A stretch of 64,000 nucleotides of DNA from positions 9,513,115 through 9,577,114 of the forward strand of contig RSEF01000012.1 of the NCBI GenBank assembly GCA_003993805.1, given 5' to 3'. A model generated the notes under the pieces. The model saw only the letters and a program-made list of their open reading frames with translations. It made no database searches and was not told where the DNA came from. Origin of the DNA: Himantopus leucocephalus (taxonomy: Eukaryota > Chordata > Aves > Charadriiformes > Recurvirostridae). Every line of letters begins with the position of its first letter. Position 1 is the stretch's first letter. Shown one piece after another: positions 36,401 through 48,732 of the stretch. Both the position numbers and the translations under genes were made by a program.

Positions 36401-37799
36401 TCTTTTTTTTCTGCATGTCCATAATTCTTTTTTGCACTAATACGGCCCTTCCAGAGCAAGGCTGAAGGACATCAGCACAAGCTGCTGCATGCGTGTGACT
36501 CTAGGACTGCCCAGTGAGTCACTTTTTGTGACTTTTAGCTTGAAGGCTTTCATATTAAGACCACTGGAAATCAAGTGTGTGAGTCCTTTGGGAAGGCTCA
36601 GGGGATGTCTTGGGGGAAACAAGTGTAGATCAGGTCTAAACCCCATCTGGATCTACCACCAACTCCTCACCCCAAGATGCTTCATCCCAACCCTCCTTTC
36701 CCTTCCCCTCAGGCTTCTTACATTGGATTTTCACAATCTGTCTGCCCTAATCCAGAGATACGGCCACAACACAGTGCAGGAATAAGTGAGACCTGTTGTC
36801 TGTGATGGTGGAAAACTAAATTAAGGACAGGATAGAAACTGCCACAACTAGCCATGATAGAGGTTTAATGAGGTAACTGCCATGATAGATTTTCCATGTA
36901 CCCTGTCTTGGATTTTAAAAGGCCACTTGCTTTGAGTAAGTACCTGCTGTTTTGTAAAGCAAGTGTATATGATGCAGACACTCCTCATGCTTCCTCAGGG
37001 TACAATTACCTTCTTATCAGTCTTGTACCGCTGTTTCTCTTCAGCTGAAGTTATCCAGCATGAGACTGTAGGGTTAATATTTTGAGCAGGGAAAGTCTAA
37101 AAGGGCTGGAGAAAAGTATGGCAGTCTAAGACCATGAAGAGCAAGGACATGACATCTTGGCAGGCAGAGACAGAGCGTAAGGTGTTCCTGAAAGACGACC
37201 ATTGCATTTCCAATCAGTGCTGACTCATAAAATGGCAGGTTCATTAAAGGTGAAATACACAAAAACTACAGCTTGAGCAGTTCCATACTCTGCAAAGCAC
37301 CTATGCGATTGGCTTTTCCCCTGTATCTTGACTCTCCTGAGTCAAGAGTATCAAAGTAATTTGATTTTAAAATGTGTTGTCTCATTAATAAAACCACAGT
37401 TGAAGGCTACATTTTATTTACTATTCCAATTACGGTAGCTCTTTGAGGCCTCGGCTGCAATGCAGCCATGCTTAGTTAGAGACCGTCTATCCACAGCTCC
37501 AGAGGCAAGTCCCTCCTGTTCCCCACCCCAGAGACTGCCACGTCCCCAGGGGAGATTTCCAAAGGGCTGCAAAGGTCTGGGTGCGGGACCCTGTAGATTT
37601 CGACGCACTCCTGACTGCCTCCAACGCGCCTTTGCAAAATCTCCTCTCTACTCAAGACGGCGCGCAAACATTACAAGAAAGGGAGCCCAGAGCTAAGATC
37701 ACTCACAACAGACTCCAGCCACTCAGTGTCACTGCTGTGCCTTAATCACAAATCATCCCTTTTCTGCTTTTATAGCAGGCATACTACTGCATTTTGTAT

Positions 37800-38500
37800 C
37801 CACTGACACTCCCGTTCCGGGTACGGTACTGTACAGCAGTCTAGCCTGCGGCGATCGTGGTGTCCCATGTTTATCTAGTCTCTCCTGATGGCCTCCACAG
37901 CATATTTGCTCTATTTTCAACGCCTGTTTTTGAGCCGCTTTGAATTCCCTTTGTGCTTAGAGATCCGCCTTGCTCTTCGAGCTCCATGCACCCTCACCGG
38001 CAAGGTTTTTAAAGCAAGGCCGTAGCTGGAAGTTGTCATTGATACGTGATGCAGAACAAAATCCAGCTCGCTCGAATGCAGCTAGATTGGCTCAGCGGGG
38101 CTGACAATAGATGAACTGGGTCTTATCAACGACGGGAGCAGATACAACACAGGAGCAGCATGCAGGGAGAAGATAGGAGTTCTGTGAAAGCGGACGGCCT
38201 GGCTGGTGATAGTGCGGGAGGAGGGATATTTTTTTTTTTTTCCCCTGGCTGTTTTTGAGGCTGTTGTTTTAAAGCTGGTACCTTTCTGACCACAGCCACT
38301 GCATTAATGGGGAAAAGAAGTAAAAGTGACAGACAACCCGATGGAGCAGTGCTGTGACGAAAGGTCTCAGCGGGGCGCGTTTGTCCAAATGAGCCACTGC
38401 CTCTCTGGGCGATTTATCCCTTGCTCCAAATGCATTTGCTGGATTTAATGACAAGTTGGTGGCATTTCTGCAATTAATCCTATCAAAGGGAGGCGATTTT
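37800..38500. promoter_or_regulatory. CpG-bearing candidate conserved region
   Basis: CpGs are scattered throughout (GCGGCGATCG near 37850, GCTCGCTCGAATG near 38070, GGGGCGCGTTTG near 38375). TAATCC (38475-38480, bicoid/OTX-type) is directly followed by a perfect TCF/LEF site ATCAAAGG at 38482-38489. A T run at 38230-38242 interrupts it. No coding signal was found. Confidence 0.38.
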
Positions 38501-39395
38501 ACATGGAGCTGGTCCCATATTTCCTACCCTGTGTTTTTGTTTATGAGGAGAGGGTCTGCCAGCTGTCTCCCAAGTCAGGGCACTACAGTTCATGGCAGTA
38601 ACAGTGGGTTATTAACCAAATGTCTTCTCCTGACATCTGAAACCAGCACAGCTAAAAAATACAACCTCAGATTGTCCTAACAAGCAATCTCCAAACTGTA
38701 AATATGCAACAGTGAGAGAAAGTATTTCTTTGCCAGTGAAACACTTTTTAATGAGTGGATGGCTCAGCAAATCTTTTATGCAGCTGCTTTCCCCACTGCA
38801 GATACCGAGATTTATGATAGCAAGGGAGGGGAGAAATAAGCAACCGGGGGAGTGCAGTCCTTGTGTGGTTGGGTTCCACCTCATACTCTAGTTTGGCTGG
38901 TCTGATCCTCCTGCAACTCTCCTTTTCTTGGATAAACTATTAATGGTCCCATTCACTGGGGACTGGGAGCCAGGAACAGAAGTAGCTCCCAGTGCCAGAA
39001 ACCATGACTTGGCTAAGGCAAGAAGGAACAATCCATCCTTCCAGTCAGGGTACTGATGACACATACCCAAAGCTTTTAAATATCAAGTGCTCTTCGAATA
39101 CTGATGGCGTCGTCTGGAGAGAAAGAAGCAAAGGAGAGAGAGTCAATCGAGAAGATGTATTTTTGCAATTCTGAGAATCTTTTCCATGTTCCCTTCCAAC
39201 GGACAGGTTCTTAAGCTCTTTATCCTTCTGCCCAATTAAATGACATTTCTGATGAATACCAGTCCCAAAACCAAAATCACAATACCTGGAGGAAGGAGAT
39301 CCAAAAGAAACAATCTTCCTTCCTGACAGTGATGGACTAAATGGCAAAAGAATAAGCCCAACATGCATTTTCCAGAAGGCCCTTTGTAATGACCA

Positions 39396-39495
39396 TAACG
39401 GAATCACGGAATTTTCAGAGTTGGAAGGGACCTCTAGAGACCTCTAGAGATCATCTAGTCCAACTCCCCTGCCAAAGCAGGATTGCCTAGAGCAC
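39396..39495 (-). mobile_element. CR1: CR1 LINE fragment, 5'-truncated 3' end
   Basis: The plus strand reads GGAATCACGGAATTTTCAGA, then GTTGGAAGGGACCTCTAGAG, ATCATCTAGTCCAACTCCCC and a CAAAGCAGG tract. This is the reverse complement of the 3' end of a chicken-repeat-1 element, so the element lies on the minus strand. Only about 100 bases remain, with no ORF2. That is usual for CR1, because reverse transcription normally stops early. A 10-base unit CCTCTAGAGA is duplicated inside it at 39431-39440 and 39441-39450, which is not in the family consensus as I know it. This element is the main evidence that the genome is avian. Confidence 0.88.
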
Positions 39496-39557
39496 CTAGG
39501 CAATAACCTCCAACAGCAAAGTCCTTTTGCAAAGCACAATCCTTAGAAATGCTATCA

Positions 39558-39630
39558 ATAGCAAAAAAACCCCAAACAAACCCCAAAACAACAAAAAAAA
39601 AAAGCCCCAAAACACAACACAAAAACAAGC
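39558..39630. repeat. A-rich AACCCC/AAACCCC-like low-complexity tract
   Basis: Alternating A runs with CCCC or CC blocks (AAAAAAACCCCAAACAAACC and similar). T is nearly absent over about 70 bases. It lies about 60 bases beyond the CR1 fragment. Low-complexity tracts like this are common in bird genomes. Confidence 0.75.
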
Positions 39631-40194
39631 AATACAAACTAGCACATTCTCAACTGATTTACAAGCCCTCTGAGCTGGTCCTTCAGCCAGTCTTCCTGAC
39701 GTGGTGGAGTTTCCACTCCCCTTGGACCTGAGATCCCGGGTGGAGGAGAAAGCTCACACCTCAACTTGCCTGTTGGCAGCAATTACTCATCTGGGGAACC
39801 TGCTGTGTTGGAGACAGTGTTGTGCAATTCTTGTTCTAACACCACATCATATTTTGAGCAATTTAATAGTCATAAACCCAATAATAGTCATCTTCTGACT
39901 TTGAAAAAAAACCCAAAATATCTCTACAAACTGTTGCTGTTACTGCACCTTGGTGTTGCAAACTGAGCCATTCAGTCTGTTAGTTGCTGGGAAAAGGTTT
40001 GTCCAACATCATCTCCAAAAGCACTTTCTGAGTCATGCTTGTTTGCAAAGACTCTGAAGAGAGACCAGCCCGACACCGAGACTTGAAGAAAGCTCCTGCA
40101 GGAATGTGAAGGTCTTGCTGTTGAGGACATACAGATGAAAACATCAGCAGAATACATAAGATGCTTTGCACTTTCCTTATTTATCCAAAAAGCT

Positions 40195-40500
40195 ATTTTT
40201 GTTTATTAAAACCTAGTTACTAGCTGCATCTTGCCAATAACCTGGAGTGCTTGCTTGGTTAATTTAAGCAAGCAGAGCTTTGACGAAGTAATTTTACCGT
40301 CCTCGGGGATCTGCCAGCTTATGCCGGTCTTCACTATTTCAGATGAAATTGAGTTAATTTTCGCTGAAATTGCTTCTTAGCAGACAAACACATTCCCCAT
40401 CATTGCGAGCTTATGCCTCTGCAGCTCTATTATTCTTTAATTTACACACCCCGGCAGCGAGGGATTAATGCCTGAGACATACAAAAGGCTACAGCGTGGA
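40195..40500. promoter_or_regulatory. Candidate conserved element with hairpin
   Basis: Non-repetitive, rich in homeodomain cores (GGTTAATTTAAG, GAGTTAATTTTCG, GGGATTAATGCC), with several CpGs and the 9-bp inverted repeat at 40248-40274. A GA microsatellite follows. Confidence 0.38.
40248..40274. repeat. 9-bp inverted repeat, 9-nt loop
   Basis: TGCTTGCTT (40248-40256) and AAGCAAGCA (40266-40274) are exact complements around GGTTAATTT. The repeat is inside the candidate conserved segment at 40.2 kb. Confidence 0.88.
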
Positions 40501-40514
40501 GAGGAGAAGGGAAG

Positions 40515-40533
40515 GAGAGAGAGAGAGAGAGAG
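40515..40533. repeat. GA dinucleotide microsatellite
   Basis: Nine uninterrupted GA units inside a purine-rich stretch, next to the candidate conserved segment at 40.2-40.5 kb. Confidence 0.9.
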
Positions 40534-40955
40534 TGGAGCTCTGCGGGGAATAGGTAATGGTGTTTCAGTTTTATAGTCAAAACATTTAAAATTTGGCATT
40601 AATACGGAGTCAACTCTTGTTGTCCTTTCACTCTGGAAAAGCGTCTAAAGTCTCAAGGCAAAAAACATCGCAGCCGCTGAGTAAGGCCAGAGATGATGGC
40701 AGACCCCTGCAGGATTGTCAGGTTGAGAGGGCAATCACTGGGAAGTTACAAACCGCTCCACATCAGGAACAGATTGGGGGGGGGGTCAAGGTGATGTGGA
40801 GCAGAACTGCACAGGAAGGCCAAATTTCACCTTTGCATCTTCCACGACACTCTTGCTTCGAACAGGAGTTCCCCTGGGAAAATGCTGCTGCCATGGTGTG
40901 GTGGTTTGGGACAGACTGTCCACTGAAATGAACCACAGATGCTCTCTTTTACTTC

Positions 40956-41055
40956 NNNNNNNNNNNNNNNNNNNNNNNNNNNNNNNNNNNNNNNNNNNNN
41001 NNNNNNNNNNNNNNNNNNNNNNNNNNNNNNNNNNNNNNNNNNNNNNNNNNNNNNN
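40956..41055. other. Assembly gap, 100 N
   Basis: Exactly 100 N, the usual placeholder for a gap of unknown size. The right edge starts directly with an A-rich run, so the missing sequence probably includes a hard-to-assemble homopolymer or repeat. Confidence 1.
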
Positions 41056-41083
41056 AAAAAAAAAAAAAAGAAAAAAAAAGAAA
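41056..41083. repeat. A-rich homopolymer run at gap edge
   Basis: Runs of A interrupted twice by a single G, abutting the N gap. It could be a poly-A tail of an insertion hidden in the gap, or a simple repeat that broke the assembly. Confidence 0.9.
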
Positions 41084-43009
41084 GCTCTTAGGCTCCAAAG
41101 CAGGGCAACTGTATGAAATATGTTCTTCTATTTGGAATGTATATCTTGTGATATTCAAGAGAGCAGACAAGGAGGATCCCTTGCAGGCAAGAACTCTGTG
41201 TATCTTCAGCCTAAGAGATAATCGAGTGGGATATTTTTTGCTATAGAGTATAACAGACCTTCCAGCACCCATGACACACCAGTTTGCCTTTCAGGGCTCC
41301 CCAGGGGTCATTTTATCCTTCTGCCAATGTCCCAGACGTTTGGCTTTGAGGCCAGTGGAAGGAACATTGCTTTTCTCCCCAGTCTGTGTGCAACACTGGC
41401 CCCTTTCTACCACCAGAATGACTACACTTGAAACTGCCTAACACGAACATATTAAGTTTCCTTTATTTGGTAACGTTCCCTCCTGAGGACTGTCACTGGT
41501 AGCTGTGGAGAGGACAGCACTGGGGAAGGAGGTCCTCAATAGGATTCATGTTGAAGAAAAGGAAAGGAACTCTGGTTCCTTCCAGAAATAACCTCACCAT
41601 CTTGCAGGGCTAGCGCCACCTCAGCTGCACGGCTGGGAAATCCCGGCCTCTGGAGCAAGTCCGTGTTGAATCCAGGAGCAGGTCATGGTGAGAAAGGAGA
41701 TGTTACTGCTACGCACTAAAAAAAGATTCACAAGAAACTCCTGTGCAGTCAGAGTAAGACAAAATCTGGAACAAGAGAAATACCCTCCCCGTCTGCAGAA
41801 GAGGGAAGGGAGGAAAAAGCAGGAGAAAAACATAAATAGAAAAACGGTTCCATTGAAGTGAGTGGTAAATACTGAAAAGCACAGGGCGCTTTCAGCCACC
41901 TGCGGTTGGGGTCTAACTTGTATCAGCTGGTAGAAATTCACTCTGTTGCATCTGCATGCCCGTCTCTTGAAAACAGCTGAAAATCAGCCAAAAAAGTTAT
42001 TTTAAACTAGTGGTCTAGTAGGATAGGGTAGCACCAGCAGCATGCCAACAGCAAAGATGAGTGGGACCAGTGGCTGAGGCAGATATACTTTGTCCTTCCT
42101 CTGCCATCCAGGAGCAACTTCTGCCATTTCCCCAGCAAAGTTATTTCAGAAATCAACTCCTTTCAGCTCAGCTGACTTTTAGCCTCATGCATTTTTATAC
42201 ACTCTCTGCAAGAACGAGAAGGATATTTACATTTTTTAATAAGCCTGACAGTTTGAAAGTAATTGGGGATTTATAATGGGTTTGTTTAGGTCTTTTTGTC
42301 CACTTGAATTCCAACTGCTAGTCTTAGGCCTAACAAGCAATATTATCTCTATGGTGATGAGGGAACCTCAACAGGAGGCCCTAAAGCCAAAGAGGAAAGC
42401 GTCAGAGTCTTTTGTTTTGTTATGTTACTTTTTTTTCCTTTGAGCCTGCATTTTAAAGCAAAAACAGCAGAACAAAATCTAAAGCAAGAGCAAAATTCCT
42501 CCAGCTTTCCAGGGCTCATAACTCTGGCTTCTTCCGCTGGTTCTCCCAGGGGCACGTAAGCCAGTGTCTGATCACTATCAAGGTGGTTTTTTTTCTTCCT
42601 GGCAAAGATTTGCATTTATTTGTTCTATTAAGGTTCTAAAATGATCTTAACCCTGATTTTCTTTTGGGGGAATCAGATGTTCGGAGGTAAGGATGGAATT
42701 AACCTGCAAAACTCAAGGTCTGGGATCAGATTCCTGCAGCCGCATCTCAAGGGCTCAGCTCTGCTTATTCCTGAAATGAAAAGGCAGCTGTACCATGTGG
42801 AAGAGAGAAAAGAGTGAGAGCTGAGAAGGGATCTGATCCAGTTGTGATAATGGGGTTTTCAGTGAGGACTGCAACCAAAAACAGAGACTCCTGGGAGTCT
42901 CTTTGCCTTCCTTGACATTGCTGAGGGACACTACTGAGACTGCAGTGGTGATTTGTCCCAGCTGGACGAGGGCTGCCAACATATTATAAGTGATACGCTC
43001 TGAACTTAA

Positions 43010-43105
43010 CTTTCAGCTTGGGTCCTTGCTTCTTTGTGCCTCAGTTCCCCACCTTCTTAAGAGAAGAAACAGCAGTCCCTGTCTTCTGCAAGAGTAAGGG
43101 TATAA
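43010..43105 (+). mobile_element. Possible MIR-like fragment
   Basis: TTGGGTCCTTGCTTCTTTGT followed by GCCTCAGTTCCCCACCTTCT resembles the central MIR motif, then an AGAAACAGCAGT stretch. The match is short and could be chance. Confidence 0.28.
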
Positions 43106-43851
43106 ATGCAACAGAAATTAGCAGGGCTTAGTGTTGAAGTAGGAAGTGTCCACCAAAACCCAAAAAAACCCCAGTGATAATGAGTTAAAAAAAACCCAAC
43201 AGGACTAGCACTGACACCCCTGACCAGCAGACATCAGCACACGGGTTCTTTTCAGCATAAGCAAGCACCAAGCAGTGGTGCTATGGAACCTACCTGACTT
43301 TGTCAAGGGCAGAGCCTCTCAGTTCACATCATCTCCTCCCTGTGCCTCAGACCTCCATGGCATTCAGGGCACACCAGTGAATCGCATCCTACGCCCCACG
43401 TTGTTATTCTTTTCTCGGAGCAGCTAAAGCTGTGGAAAGAATGACCTTCATAAGCAATGCAAAGAGAAGTGAAGATGTTGCCATTTGCCATTGCTCTTGC
43501 TTGCTCTTGACCGTGCTTTGGGTTGAAACCCATGCAAAATACACAACCAAGGTGTAGCTTTCTTCACTGGGTCTTAGGCACGGGACTGTGCAGCCTTATT
43601 TCCTTCCCCTGTGGAGCAAAGAGGGACAAAAGGGACAATGCCCGCTCCTAGTATTTCCTGGCTCCCACAGCCCCAGGAGAGGCTTCTCCAGCCCCCTTGC
43701 AGCAGAGAGCCATAGGAGCCATTCCTGGCCCTGGCAGAAAGACGTGGCAGCCGCAGCGGTGCTGCCCGCTCCTTGCTGTACCTTCCCAGCACACGTATCA
43801 TGTGTACGCAATGACGCAGAGGTCTCAGCACCCTGCGGAGCGTGGCAGGCA

Positions 43852-43872
43852 GGGAGGGGGCTGCGGGCAGGG
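43852..43872 (+). other. G-quadruplex motif beside polypurine tract
   Basis: GGG-A-GGGGG-CTGC-GGG-CA-GGG gives four G tracts with loops of at most four bases. A mostly purine stretch follows at about 43885-44015 on the same strand (GGAGGGAGGGG, GGAGAGGAGATAAAGAGGGA and so on), with few pyrimidines. Confidence 0.75.
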
Positions 43873-46800
43873 AGCTACGGCTGGTGGGACACATGGAGGG
43901 AGGGGTGGAAGAAGAGTCAAAGACAGGGAGAGGAGATAAAGAGGGATGGGGTGGGAATGGGAGAAAGGCAGCAGGGGGAAGAGGGGAAAGTGGGAAATGA
44001 ATTGAAATGAGTTAGAAAATTCCAGGCAGACGAGTTTGAGCATTCAGCAGCTGAGATGTGGGGCTTCATTAGTACAGACCGACGGAAGATAGAGACATTA
44101 AGGAAGGAAATGTGTGACTCACAGGGGAAAATGGGAAAAACAACACACACCATAGCAGCTGCTTCGTTTACTTCAATTAAAGAACAGCTCAAAGGGTATG
44201 TTAAGGGGAAAGGAGGGGGAAGCAAACAAAGGCACAAACAACAGAAAAAAAGCCAAACAGATGAAGCAACTGTTACCCTCAAGCACTTAAATGAACTGAC
44301 TCAGGCGTTTGAACATGGAGCCAGCATTCCTCACCCTGTGCCTCCAAGCAGGGGCCAAGCTGTGGCAGGAGCTGCTGGGTAGGGACCACGGTGCTGCCCA
44401 AGAAGCATAGAGGTGGGCACAAGGCAGCCAGTGCTCTCGAAAATACTGTCCCAGCTATTGGGTGGGGAAAGGGAAGGTGGTTTCCCTTAGCATGGCTCTG
44501 TGACACCTTGGGAATGGGCGAGTAGGGCATCCCTCTGCACCTAAACCACCAGCCACAGCGTGTGAGCAAGGAAGGGAGGACGGCAGCGGTGGGTGCGTTA
44601 ATCACAACCATGACTCACAACAGAGCTGCGTTGGCCAAACGGAACACATTGCACTTGGCTCCAGGGTGGTGGGGGATGCTGACGGAGCCTCTCCATCCTC
44701 TTGGTGCCACCCCACAGTGACCCCAGCTCACCTGCCCCAGGCTTTGCTGCCAGCATCAGCCAGAGGTGGGCAGCCTCTTGCAGTCACCTCATTAGCCACT
44801 ACACCTGGCCAGGATGTGAACTCTTCTCTTACTTCCTCCTGTGGTGTATAGGGATGTGAAGAGCTCACTGAGATTGGCTTGTGTTGCTTTTCCAGAAAAA
44901 AAAAGGGTTAACATTAATTCCAGACAGAGACCTTAGTTATTTCCGCCACACTGGACACACTGGTGGGAATATCTTGGCACTGGGCAAAGAGGAGAATGAA
45001 CAAGGTGACGCTCATCTCTCCCTTCCTCCACTAATTGCCAACTCTAATTTCTCAGACCTCATAAGCAATGAGAAAAGTTATAGTAAAAATCTCATGGATT
45101 CCAGTGAATCCAGTTTTCAGCTTTCATGTGATAAATGTTGGAAGTGAAGAACTGGGTGGACCTGGAGGAGCAAAGCTGATACACAGAAGAAGGAAGGGGG
45201 CAGAAGAAACCTATCCTTCTTTAGGTGTTTCCTTCTTGCAGCTTTCATCAGGACAAATATGCGTTAAGGATTTATAGGGGAATAAAGTTTTCTGTTTAGA
45301 ACCCAGTTACTGCCATAGATCTCTGGTTGCTTTACTGGTTCCCTCATGTAAGAGGTTTATCGCTTTACTCCAGCTGTGACACCAGCCTGCAAGGGTTAGT
45401 TGCTTTGCTTGGTTGACTGAAGCCTCAAATATGGAGGCTACTGGGTCAATCCCAACTCATGGCCTTCCCAGCTGATCAACAGAGACAACTTCACAATGTC
45501 AGAAAAGGTCTGCTTTCATTCTTGGTTGAGGAAAATCTTTGTTCAGATTTTATCTTTCCATCCTTACCTTTGTGGATGCTTCCCAATTCCTGGATACAGC
45601 AAATCCATGACCCTTGGCTGACTCATTCCCTATATGAACATAGCAGTGGATTTCATGACAAAGTCCTGTGGTCTCAGGATAATTACCTGCCCAAAGTCTC
45701 AGATGGAGCGCCTAGATACAAGCAAACTCCCAAACTCCTGACATTTATCACTCTAAAGAGCAGCCAGCGGAAAAGCGGCCCCTATCAGATAAGAAGTGTC
45801 AGTCAAGATTTCAATGTAGTCGGCTGCAGCTTGAAAAGGACACATCACAGTGTATCTGCAGAATGAAGCGTGTCGAATGTTAAATCTCCACAGTGTGGGA
45901 ATCAGCACAATGGATCCCATCTCCATACGTTATAATGGGAAACTCATAATTCTCTTACACGAACTTTAATGCCCAAAAGTTGCCACAGAGAACCACCGAG
46001 GACACAAGGGCTTTTTCTTCAAAGCTTCTGAGATAGGCAGCATTAAACACATTTGCTTTGAGCTGGCTGTGTGTTAAGCTTCCTCTCTGTCCCTTCATCT
46101 CTCCCCAATCAAGCTGTGTCTCAGCCAGCACCCAGTTGTTAAATTCTGGATGGATTAAAGAGCATGAGAAAGTGCTTTTTTTTAGGAAAGTGATGTTTAT
46201 CCATCACTCATCTGGGTGAGCGTTAAACTTCAGATCCTCTGCTCCTCTAATGATCGTTGCATGGTGGTGCATTCAGAGTCTTTGCTTTGCACAGTAGTGG
46301 GGATGTTTGATCTAAAGGCTTCTCTTTGCCTAAGATTAAATCTGAATTTGGATCATCCTTCGGGGTCTAATTACGTAGGATTTTGGTGGCAATGCAGCAG
46401 GGCCACAGAGTGTATTGGCAGGAAGAAGAGGACAGGAATTCCCCAACTGACCTGACAGAGCTCAGGAGATTTCAGTAACGTTTTGGGTGGAGGAGAAAAT
46501 GAAGTTCAAAGACAGAAAAAAAAGCATTCTTTGTTCACTGTTAAAAATGAAAAAAAGAGGGAGGACAATCTCTCTAATCAAATTCCTAAAATTTGTGCAG
46601 CCTTCCAACTAATGCCAACTTAGAAGCAGCATTGACCAGTTACAGACCCTCTCTGATGGAGACGTGGGTGGACAGGGATCAGACTGACAGTAAGTTGCTC
46701 AAAACTGCAAAGTTTCGGCACTGCATTAGGCATAATTACACTTGTCAAAGATGACATACTCCTGAAAATTTTCTGTTGCAGAGCTAATGGTAGAGGGACT

Positions 46801-48598
46801 CTTGCAAAACCCTCCACATAATTTCTGCATGCCTCAGGCCTTCAGAAACTATCTTGACAGGCAGATGATGTTTTGCTGTGCAACAGGAGGCTCTGGTTTA
46901 ACTACAGGTGGTGTCAGAGCAAACAGTTTGAAGCATCTTTGCTTTTCTTGATCTGGAAAAGTCCACTTTTTGCATTTTGGGAGTGTCACCACTTAAAGAG
47001 GTATAAGAAATATCGTGTCATAAAATGACCAGCTGCCAGTTAGCTCCTCTGGTCTGTCACCTCCAGTAAAGGGCAAACACTTCAACACAGCAAGGAAACC
47101 TGTGATGATAATGGGCTGCATGGTAAGATGAACACCCGGTTCCCCCTCTTCTCAACCCTTAAAATGACTTCTACAAAAAACAAAGGAGATGTTTTCCAAA
47201 AAAGAAAAGTATCCCTGTGTGGGACCAAGCGCAGCGCTGATGGTAGCCAAGATGCAATAGCTGCAATAGCACTCTCAGGTTCAACTTCTTGCCAGACCAG
47301 TAATGCAATGATGCAAAGTTCCCCCCAAAACAGCAGCTTTCCTTCCCACAAAGGAAAACTCAACCAGATTAAGGCTAAGTAGGAAGGAAAGGCATGTGTC
47401 AAAGCAGAACAGAAACCACAAGGCTTGCTACAGCTTCTCAGCTCTTGTCCTAGTAGGTCTCAGTGCCTGCCCTGCCCAGGTGGATCTGGAAAACTGTCTG
47501 AGAGATCCTAGAAAAAGATAGCCTATGCCGTGTATGTATTAGCACGAGCCAGAGCTAACACAGACAGGTATGTGAGCATTGCACCAAAGCCTGCTATCCG
47601 TGCTGCAGATGAGGCTTTTTTCCTGCCCAGCGGCACTTCCTTAGTTGTCACACCACCACACCTTCCAGCTCCAACTTCACATGCCCTGGGGAGCAGGAAG
47701 GTTGGCACTCGGTGCCAAATGATGAAATGTTGAAATCCTCATCCAGCTGAGATTAAATTAAGGGTGAAGTGATGGAGCACGCCAAACACAGTGAGTCTTA
47801 GATAAATGCTCATTGTCTTCACTGGGAACTGGGTTTGAATAAGGAGAAGCTCAGGATTTGGCAGACTGCGTGTAAAACATTGCAGAACGACTGCTATGTG
47901 CATGCAGCTAGTCTTCATGCATAATATATATAGGAGAACACCATATGTTTAAAGCATCAGGCAACCGGGCCAATCTTGGATCATATTATAAAGCTTTCGT
48001 ACAGTGTTGCATTTGTTCTAAACAGATGCATTTCTCCTTGCCTTCCTCCTCCCCCCACTAGCTTCCCAGCCTGCCAACACTCACTTATAAGGACAGCAGG
48101 TGTCCATCTTTAAAAAAAAAGAAATAAATCAGTATCCAAAGGAAGCTGTCCAGGAGGAAAGTAAGTGCCCATCTCTGCTATTTTTGTTTCAAACAGGAAA
48201 TATGTTGCCAAACAAACTAACAAATGGACAAACAAGAATCAAAACAAGAAAAAGAGAGACATGAAAACTCATAGGAATTAGGTTCTGAATTCTGCAAAGC
48301 CAAATGCTAATCACGCCAGTCCTCAAATGTACAGAACAGATGAATTCAAGAACAGAAAGAGCACCAATGATAGCAGATATGCTCTGGATGAAACATGTCC
48401 TGCATCGGTTATGAGACGGGCTGGATGCTCCTGTCTTTAAAGTGTATGGTTTGATTTTACATTAATTCATCAGCAGCATCACAGATCTCAGGGGCTCGTC
48501 TCCGCTCATTATAGGTGCTTTGCATATATGGTTGGAAAAGAACCACCATCTGATTTGTCTCGTTGCTGCTCTCTGCTGTCGCTGTGTTACCCTGCTAG

Positions 48599-48732
48599 GG
48601 AGCTTTTGGCAGACCCCTCCATGTATCAGGAGTTCTGCCGGGCGCTGGCTCCGCTCCAGCGGGTGCTGGGTGCCCTGCGCCAGCGCGAGTGGCTCTGTCG
48701 GCTGGGAGGAGAGCCCAGCATCTCCCAGCGTG
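48599..48732 (+). CDS. Possible coding exon, unidentified protein
   Basis: After a pyrimidine-rich stretch ending CCCTGCTAG there is an open frame with codons in register from 48600. It reads ELLADPSMYQEFCRALAP and then a helical-looking Leu/Arg/Gln-rich run ending in LCRLGGEPSISQRG. Of 44 codons counted from 48600, 35 end in G or C, about 80%, in a region whose general composition is far less GC-rich. That contrast is the main support. The proposed donor GTG|GTGGGT is weak, and another weak choice is AAG|GTCAAC at 48778. If the exon starts at 48599, one base completes a split codon. I do not recognise the protein family. The alternatives are a CpG-rich regulatory patch with a chance open frame, or a decayed exon. 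No partner exon was found. Confidence 0.27.

Larger units (their letters stand above)
31531..40194. other. Non-coding stretch
   Basis: Contains the G-quadruplex motif, the candidate elements at 33.2 and 37.8-38.5 kb, the CR1 tail and the A-rich tract. A pattern like a small terminal exon occurs on the minus strand at 35903-35968 but is weak. The rest shows nothing recognisable. Confidence 0.65.
41084..48598. other. Non-coding stretch right of the gap
   Basis: Apart from the possible MIR fragment (43.0 kb) and the G-quadruplex/polypurine patch (43.85-44.0 kb), no feature is recognised. Open frames of up to about 140 codons exist (for example 43588-44010, 45459-45866) but are not accompanied by splice signals, composition bias or family motifs. 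Confidence 0.65.

Noticed and set aside
37476..37667. Minus-strand open frame over a CpG-bearing patch
   Set aside because: Frames are open on both strands, which points to GC-driven lack of stops rather than coding. It is better read as part of a regulatory-type region.
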